In this document: in pieces, positions 59,429 to 64,000 of the stretch
Position numbering within the stretch: position 1 is the first letter of the stretch
How the letters are laid out: each line of letters starts with the position of its first letter
NCBI GenBank assembly: GCA_910583795.1
Contig: CAJTZQ010000001.1
Location: 70,046 to 134,045 of the forward strand
Length of the DNA: 64,000 nt
Direction of reading: 5' to 3'
Source: an uncultured Muribaculaceae bacterium
GTDB lineage: Bacteria > Bacteroidota > Bacteroidia > Bacteroidales > Muribaculaceae
Program-made: the position numbers and the translations under genes
The notes under the pieces: model-generated
The model's database searches: none
The model's input: only the letters and a program-made list of their open reading frames with translations
Told to the model about the DNA's origin: nothing

Positions 59429-62059
59429 TTACTTTCCTGTAAGCAGACCCTGAAGGTCGTTAAGCATATTGAGAGCCTGAATCGGGGTAAGGTTGTCAAC
59501 GTTCACATTTAAAAGGCGGTCGCGGATCTGCGATAGGAGAGGATCATCAAGCTGGAAAAAACTCATCTGATAACCATCGCGTTGAGAACCGAGATTACTT
59601 ACAGCGGCTTTGCTTACACTGTCTTCCTTCTTTCCGTCTACCCCTTTTGATGCCTCTTCCAATTGCCCAAGCACTTGATTGGCTCTTTTTACAATAGATG
59701 GCGGCATACCGGCAAGTTTCGCCACATGAATACCGAAACTATGCTCAGACCCGCCTCTTTCCAATTTTCGCAGGAATACAACCTTGCCACCTATTTCCTT
59801 TACAGAAACATTAAAATTTGCAATACGGCTGAAATTCTTTTCCATTTCATTAAGCTCATGATAATGAGTAGCGAACAAAGTTTTCGGTCTGCATCTACCG
59901 TTTTCATGGATATGTTCCACTATTGACCAGGCAATAGAAATGCCGTCATAAGTGGAAGTTCCCCTGCCAAGCTCATCAAACAAAATCAAAGATCTTTCGC
60001 TCATATTGTTAAGGATTGAAGCAGCCTCATTCATCTCAACCATAAACGTAGACTCTCCCGAAGAGATATTGTCGCTCGCTCCGACGCGCGTGAAAATCTT
60101 ATCCACTATGCCGATTTTAGCAGCCTGTGCCGGCACAAAAGAACCGATCTGAGCCAACAAGACAATCAATGCGGTCTGCCTGAGTAATGCCGATTTACCA
60201 CTCATGTTCGGGCCGGTGATCATCATGATCTGGCGAGTGTCTGAATCAAGAGATACCGAATTAGACACATAAGACTCTCCCGGCGCCATAGTCCTTTCAA
60301 TAACAGGGTGTCTTCCCTCAGTAATGTTCAAGGATCGGGATTCGTCAATCTCCGGCCTTACGTAGTTATATTCCGCTGCAACCTCAGCAAACGACAGAAG
60401 GCAATCAGCCATCGCAACAGCCGAGGCATTGGCATGAAGATCTGTGAATCGGGTATTTATACGAGCCAGCAACTCTTTATATATTCTGTCTTCGATTGCC
60501 GCAATCCTCTCTTCAGCTCCCATTATCTTATCTTCATACTCCTTCAGTTCAGGAGTTATGTATCGTTCTGCATTAACAAGCGTCTGCTTGCGGATCCAAT
60601 GTCCCGGCACTTTATCCTTATGAGTGTTTCTCACCTCAAGATAATAGCCGAACACATTGTTGAAATGTATTTTTAATGAAGTTATGCCCGTATTTTCAAT
60701 CTCACGTGTCTGGATTGCCGACAGGGCATCGTGGCTATTGGCGCGAAGAGTTCTCAGTTCGTCAAGTTCGCTGTCCACTCCGTCAGCAATAACCGGCGAC
60801 TTACCGAAACTGTTAGGGACATCGGGAGCGATTGTAGAAGAAATCCATTGGGCAACATCCATAATGTCGGTCATCCCTGCAGAAAGATCCTTAAGTGAAC
60901 AGCTTTGCGACTTATTCAATATTTCACGCAGATCCATCGCTCCTCTGACTCCATCGGCAAGCTGTTGCATCTCTCTTGGAGAAATCTTTCCGGAAGCCAC
61001 TCTCCCTCCGAGACGTTCGATATCTCCTGTTCTTCTCGCAGCCTCCCTTCCTCTTTCGCGCAGATCGTTATCAGTATAAAACGCTTCTACAGCATCATGA
61101 CGCACTTTAAGTTTCTCAATATCAAGAAGGGGAAGCATCATCCATCTCCGCAACAATCTTGCACCCATGGGGCAGACAGTCTTGTCGATTACCTGCAACA
61201 GACTTTTCCCTTCGGGATTCATTGTGTCGACAAGCTCAAGATTGCGGATTGTAAATCTGTCAAGATGCATATACCTACGATTATCGATTCTTCCGAGAGA
61301 CGTGATATGCGATATCTGTGTATGGCTTGTTATATCAAGATAATAAAGAATGCTGCCGGCGGCAATGACTCCGGCAGGGAGATCGTCCACGCCGAAACCC
61401 TTCAGTGTAGAAGTGGAAAACTGTTTAAGCAATCTTTCCTCAGCCGCATCTGTGGTATACACCCAGTCATCCAGTTCGAATACACTGCATTTATGCGAAA
61501 AATGAGTTGCGCAAAACTCCCGTGTCCCTCTCATGCGCAACAACTCTTTCGGAGCCATGTTACATAACAGCTTATCAACCTCTTCCGGGGTCGTTTCCGC
61601 ACAAAGGAATTCTCCGGTGGATATGTCAAGAAACGCTACACCCACACTCTTCTTTGCAATATGCACGGCGGCAAGGAAATTATTTTCCTTGGCTTGCAGT
61701 GCGCCTGCCGACGTATTGACTCCGGGGGTAACCAATTCAGTGATCCCCCTTTTCACAAGTTTTTTTGTCAGTTTCGGGTCTTCGAGTTGTTCGCAAATAG
61801 CTACACGCCGTCCGGCTCTGACCAATTTGGGGAGATATGAGTCAAGCGCATGATGAGGAAATCCGGCAAGCTCCACAGATTGTGCCTTTCCGTTAGCCCT
61901 GCGCGTCAAAGTTATGCCGAGAATCTCGCTCGATGCTATAGCGTCTTCACAGAAAGTTTCATAGAAATCACCAACCCTGAAAAGCAAGATCGCATCAGGG
62001 TGTTTCTTTTTCATCTCCAGATACTGGAGCATAAGCGGGGTTTCAGCTATTTTTGCCAT
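59429..62059 (-). CDS. mutS: DNA mismatch repair protein MutS
   Basis: An 876-residue mismatch-recognition ATPase. The N-terminal mismatch-binding motif is LLFRVGDFYETFCEDA (Phe-x-Glu within GDFYETF), the P-loop GPNMSGKS is at 616-623, and FMVEMNEAASILNNM with LFDELGRGTSTYDG are the ABC signature and Walker B. ATHYHELNE is the conserved His switch, and the C-terminal tetramerisation tail is present. It lies 67 bp downstream of mgtE on the same strand; MutL is not in the window. Confidence 0.96.
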   Translation of the reverse strand: MAKIAETPLMLQYLEMKKKHPDAILLFRVGDFYETFCEDAIASSEILGITLTRRANGKAQSVELAGFPHHALDSYLPKLVRAGRRVAICEQLEDPKLTKKLVKRGITELVTPGVNTSAGALQAKENNFLAAVHIAKKSVGVAFLDISTGEFLCAETTPEEVDKLLCNMAPKELLRMRGTREFCATHFSHKCSVFELDDWVYTTDAAEERLLKQFSTSTLKGFGVDDLPAGVIAAGSILYYLDITSHTQISHITSLGRIDNRRYMHLDRFTIRNLELVDTMNPEGKSLLQVIDKTVCPMGARLLRRWMMLPLLDIEKLKVRHDAVEAFYTDNDLRERGREAARRTGDIERLGGRVASGKISPREMQQLADGVRGAMDLREILNKSQSCSLKDLSAGMTDIMDVAQWISSTIAPDVPNSFGKSPVIADGVDSELDELRTLRANSHDALSAIQTREIENTGITSLKIHFNNVFGYYLEVRNTHKDKVPGHWIRKQTLVNAERYITPELKEYEDKIMGAEERIAAIEDRIYKELLARINTRFTDLHANASAVAMADCLLSFAEVAAEYNYVRPEIDESRSLNITEGRHPVIERTMAPGESYVSNSVSLDSDTRQIMMITGPNMSGKSALLRQTALIVLLAQIGSFVPAQAAKIGIVDKIFTRVGASDNISSGESTFMVEMNEAASILNNMSERSLILFDELGRGTSTYDGISIAWSIVEHIHENGRCRPKTLFATHYHELNEMEKNFSRIANFNVSVKEIGGKVVFLRKLERGGSEHSFGIHVAKLAGMPPSIVKRANQVLGQLEEASKGVDGKKEDSVSKAAVSNLGSQRDGYQMSFFQLDDPLLSQIRDRLLNVNVDNLTPIQALNMLNDLQGLLTGK

Positions 62060-62126
62060 ATTTTAAGGGAGAAGGGGAGGGGGTATGGGATTATGCAGAT
62101 AATTACAATATAATTTTCTCGAAATA

Positions 62127-63494
62127 TCAACCGAACACAGACAGCATCCAAGTAGACATCCCGACATATATAAGAAGTCCCACCACATCGTTAGTGATCT
62201 GGATGAACGGTCCGGTTGCGAGAGCGGGATTGATTTTCAGTCTTTCAAGAGTAAGGGGAACGAGCGTACCGAACACAGTTGCGAAAATGACGACGGCAAA
62301 CAGCGACGCCGCCACAGCAAACGAGACAGTATATTTCACACCGGCAGGTTGCGTGAAGAATATGTATAGGAACACCACACTTGAAATCACCACGGCATTC
62401 ATCATCGCCACCAGGAATTCCCTGCCTATCTGTGTGGTGGCATTTTTTATATCCAGACGTCCGTTGGCAAGACCCTGCACCACAATGGCAGAAGCCTGCA
62501 CACCGACATTACCGCCCGTGCCGCCGATCAACGGAATAAATATCGCCAATGCTGTGACGGCAGCTATCTGGGCTTCAAATCCGCCAAGAATCAAAGAGTT
62601 GACAATGCCACCGATTATCCCTATCAACAGCCAGGGAATCCTTGCCTTGGTCTGAGCGAAAACAGAGTCGGAAGCATCGACATCAGAGGAGATACCTGAC
62701 GCCAACTGATAGTCGCGCTCACTTTGCTCGCGCACCTCATCCATGACGTCGTCGACTGTGATTTGTCCGACGAGGCGCCCGATACTGTCAACCACCGGCA
62801 TCGCCACAAGGTCATATTTCTCAAAATCTATAGCCACCTCGTCGATAGGGGAGTCTGTTCTTACAGAAACCGGGAGTTCCTCCATGACATGTTTGATCTT
62901 TGACACGGAAGGATGCGTGATCATTTTCTTAAGGGGCAACACACCCTTTAGACGATTATCATCATCTACGACATAGACATAGTAGATATCGTCAAGGTCT
63001 TCAGCCTGACGGCGCATTTCACGAAGGCAATCGGGCATGGAAAGATTTTCGTTGACCACGATCATTTCAGTGCCCATCAAACCGCCGGCGGTGTCTTCAT
63101 CATATTGAAGAAGGTCGACAATATCACCTGCCTGCTCCACATCATCAATATGCTGGATCACCTCGTCACGGTCTTCCTCGTCAAGTTCCTGTATAAGGTC
63201 TACGGCATCGTCAGTGTCGAGGAGATCAATGAAGTGTCCGATCTGTTCGGGATCCATCCCTTCGAGCACTTTCTTACGGTCGTCTTCATCAAGCTCCATA
63301 AGGACATCCGCCTTTTTCTCATTGTCGTCAATGAGATTAAAAAGCCATTCAGCCTGCCGGAGGTTGAGAGATTGGAAAAGCTCGGCGATATCGGCGGCAT
63401 GAAGCTCTTTCACCTCCTGCCTCGCCGCTTCTTGGTCCTGGTTGTCTATGAGCTGTTCGATATGCTCTATGTCGGTTTCGGTAAAATCCTTCAT
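62127..63494 (-). CDS. mgtE: Magnesium transporter MgtE
   Basis: A 455-residue Mg2+ channel. The N-terminal MgtE superhelical domain (about 1-130; LIDNQDQEAARQEVKELHAA) is followed by two CBS domains (about 130-255; MGTEMIVVNENLSMPDCL) that close the pore when Mg2+ is high, then five transmembrane helices with the pore signature GGTGGNVGVQASAIVVQGLA. The structured leader at 63557-63760 and a palindromic repeat at 63511-63545 precede it; mutS follows. Confidence 0.95.
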   Translation of the reverse strand: MKDFTETDIEHIEQLIDNQDQEAARQEVKELHAADIAELFQSLNLRQAEWLFNLIDDNEKKADVLMELDEDDRKKVLEGMDPEQIGHFIDLLDTDDAVDLIQELDEEDRDEVIQHIDDVEQAGDIVDLLQYDEDTAGGLMGTEMIVVNENLSMPDCLREMRRQAEDLDDIYYVYVVDDDNRLKGVLPLKKMITHPSVSKIKHVMEELPVSVRTDSPIDEVAIDFEKYDLVAMPVVDSIGRLVGQITVDDVMDEVREQSERDYQLASGISSDVDASDSVFAQTKARIPWLLIGIIGGIVNSLILGGFEAQIAAVTALAIFIPLIGGTGGNVGVQASAIVVQGLANGRLDIKNATTQIGREFLVAMMNAVVISSVVFLYIFFTQPAGVKYTVSFAVAASLFAVVIFATVFGTLVPLTLERLKINPALATGPFIQITNDVVGLLIYVGMSTWMLSVFG

Positions 63495-63510
63495 ACTGCC
63501 GAGAATTTTA

Positions 63511-63545
63511 ATTTAACTTTCGCAAGTGAAAGTTGAATTATTAGA
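63511..63545 (-). repeat. Palindromic intergenic repeat, single-hairpin copy in the mgtE leader
   Basis: On the minus strand it reads TTCAACTTTCACTTGCGAAA then GTTAAATTA, with one mismatch to the stem consensus, and is preceded by TAATAA as in copy B. It ends about 16 bp before the mgtE ATG. Confidence 0.7.
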
Positions 63546-63556
63546 AATGCGGAATT

Positions 63557-63760
63557 GAAGTTGTTTCGACTTTTTTCTTTTTCAAGGTTTCGTCAGATTT
63601 TCGAAGCGATTTTGAAACTTGAAGAGGGAGTTTAGCGTGCTAAACGACCGATGAAAGGTGCAAAAGCGACCGAAAATCTGACGGAAGATTGGAAAAGAGG
63701 ACCTTTTAATATAAAAAGCAATACAAAATTCAACCTCCGTAAAAAAGTGGAAACAACTTC
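63557..63760 (-). repeat. Long nested inverted-repeat leader of mgtE, copy 2
   Basis: The outer arms GAAGTTGTTTCGACTTTTTT (63557-63576) and AAAAAAGTGGAAACAACTTC (63741-63760) are complementary except for one base. Inside lies a second, exact pair CGTCAGATTTTCG (63591-63603) and CGAAAATCTGACG (63671-63683), and GTTTAGCGTGCTAAAC (63630-63645) lies exactly at the inner centre. It would form the first ~200 nt of the mgtE mRNA. The outer arm and the adjacent ACGGAGGTTGAA-type sequence recur in the ybeY leader (28671-28743). Confidence 0.75.
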
Positions 63761-63766
63761 TTTATG

Positions 63767-63774
63767 CAAAATTA
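63767..63774 (-). promoter_or_regulatory. Candidate -7 element for mgtE
   Basis: The minus strand reads TAATTTTG, then CATAAA and the inverted-repeat arm. No TTTG stands 19-21 bp upstream, so the promoter is only half supported. Confidence 0.5.
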
Positions 63775-63804
63775 CAAAAAAAATTCCAAAGTATTGACAG
63801 GAAA

Positions 63805-63832
63805 TGAGCCGCGACAGAAATGCCGCGGCTCA
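63805..63832 (-). terminator. GNRA-capped hairpin after the partial upstream gene
   Basis: TGAGCCGCGACA and TGCCGCGGCTCA pair around a GAAA loop with one A-C mismatch (12 positions). It lies 85 bp past the partial minus-strand gene and upstream of the mgtE -7 element. The T tract is poor. Confidence 0.6.
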
Positions 63833-63890
63833 ACCGTGAAAAGAGTAATAAACGGATAATTGAAAGTAATAGGTCGTGAGTCTTTTGATA

Positions 63891-63915
63891 ATTCATAATG
63901 CATAATGCATTATGA
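63891..63915. repeat. AATGCATAATGCATTAT palindrome
   Basis: CATAATGCATAATGCATTAT is self-complementary over most of its length and resembles the repeat at 20879-20935. It is immediately downstream of the partial minus-strand gene. Confidence 0.55.
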
Positions 63916-63916
63916 G

Positions 63917-64000
63917 CTAATTCACTAATTGGCTAACGGTTAATCTGTCGTAGCTCATGAGATCGTTGACACTTTTATGGTCCCTTAGAAAGAAGACATT
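63917..64000 (-). CDS. C-terminal end of an unidentified gene (partial)
   Basis: On the minus strand an open frame enters from the right edge and ends at TAG (63919-63917), giving 27 residues: NVFFLRDHKSVNDLMSYDRL followed by TVSQLVN. I do not recognise it. In support, a terminator-like hairpin follows it and the opposite strand is full of stops; rsmA is often next to mgtE in Bacteroidales but this tail does not clearly match it. Confidence 0.4.
   Translation of the reverse strand, partial: NVFFLRDHKSVNDLMSYDRLTVSQLVN

Noticed and set aside
63495..63760. M-box (ykoK) Mg2+ riboswitch before mgtE
   Set aside because: The conserved M-box core elements are not recognisable; the leader is a nested inverted repeat instead.

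Overview
The window reads as chromosomal DNA of a gut-type Bacteroidales, most likely family Muribaculaceae or a close relative. Supporting this are promoters of the Bacteroidetes form (TTTG, 19-21 bp, TAnnTTTG), many lipoproteins with lineage-restricted domains (DUF4369, DUF3244, DUF1573, NVEALA, 6-bladed beta-propeller, PorW/SprE-like TPR), a two-gene 2-oxoacid:ferredoxin oxidoreductase, and the Bacteroidetes gene order of the division and cell-wall (dcw) cluster. Family-level placement is inference; no 16S gene is present. Most of the window is core genome. No CRISPR array, complete insertion sequence, prophage or integrase was seen.

Layout. (1) 1-9.7 kb, plus strand: tail of a Na/Pi cotransporter, manC, a short WYL regulator, a DUF4369 lipoprotein with a degenerate thioredoxin site, a YifB/ComM ATPase, korA-korB, acpP-fabF. 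(2) 9.8-15.9 kb, plus strand: an accessory lipoprotein/peptide locus. It has a membrane-bound TPR regulator, then a separately promoted operon encoding a DUF3244 peptide, a CxxC thioredoxin-DUF1573 lipoprotein, a six-cysteine NVEALA peptide and a 6-bladed propeller, and ends in two decayed genes. Related intergenic repeats in opposite orientation flank it. (3) 15.9-28.7 kb, minus strand: deoC, DUF4286-ruvC, a small SRP RNA joined to tRNA-Thr(UGU), a glycoside hydrolase, rnr, uvrC, apt, a perfect parS-type palindrome, mnmG, ybeY. (4) 29.2-31.5 kb: an AAA-ATPase/PD-(D/E)XK protein and a decayed RhuM-like gene. (5) 31.6-54.7 kb, plus strand: asnB, then the dcw cluster rsmH-ftsL-ftsI-murE-mraY-murD-ftsW-murG-murC-ftsQ-ftsA-ftsZ without mraZ, then an RNA methyltransferase with a long charged tail, a membrane protein, pdxB, an RNase H and queG. 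(6) 54.7-64 kb, minus strand: a Sel1-repeat protein, a PorW/SprE-like lipoprotein, an Ala-rich 11-residue-repeat protein, mutS, and mgtE behind a long structured leader.

How the genes work together. The dcw block makes lipid-linked peptidoglycan precursor and the division machine. korAB, acpP and fabF serve central carbon and fatty-acid metabolism. ruvC, uvrC, mutS and RNase H handle DNA repair. rnr, ybeY, mnmG, queG, the SRP RNA and tRNA-Thr serve RNA maturation and translation. The parS-like site near mnmG would be consistent with a position near the replication origin.

The least ordinary material is intergenic. There is a palindromic repeat family often found in gene leaders, two leaders (ybeY, mgtE) that begin with the same long inverted-repeat arm just after a -7 element, and the NVEALA peptide locus. 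All calls come from reading the sequence by eye; no database search was run.
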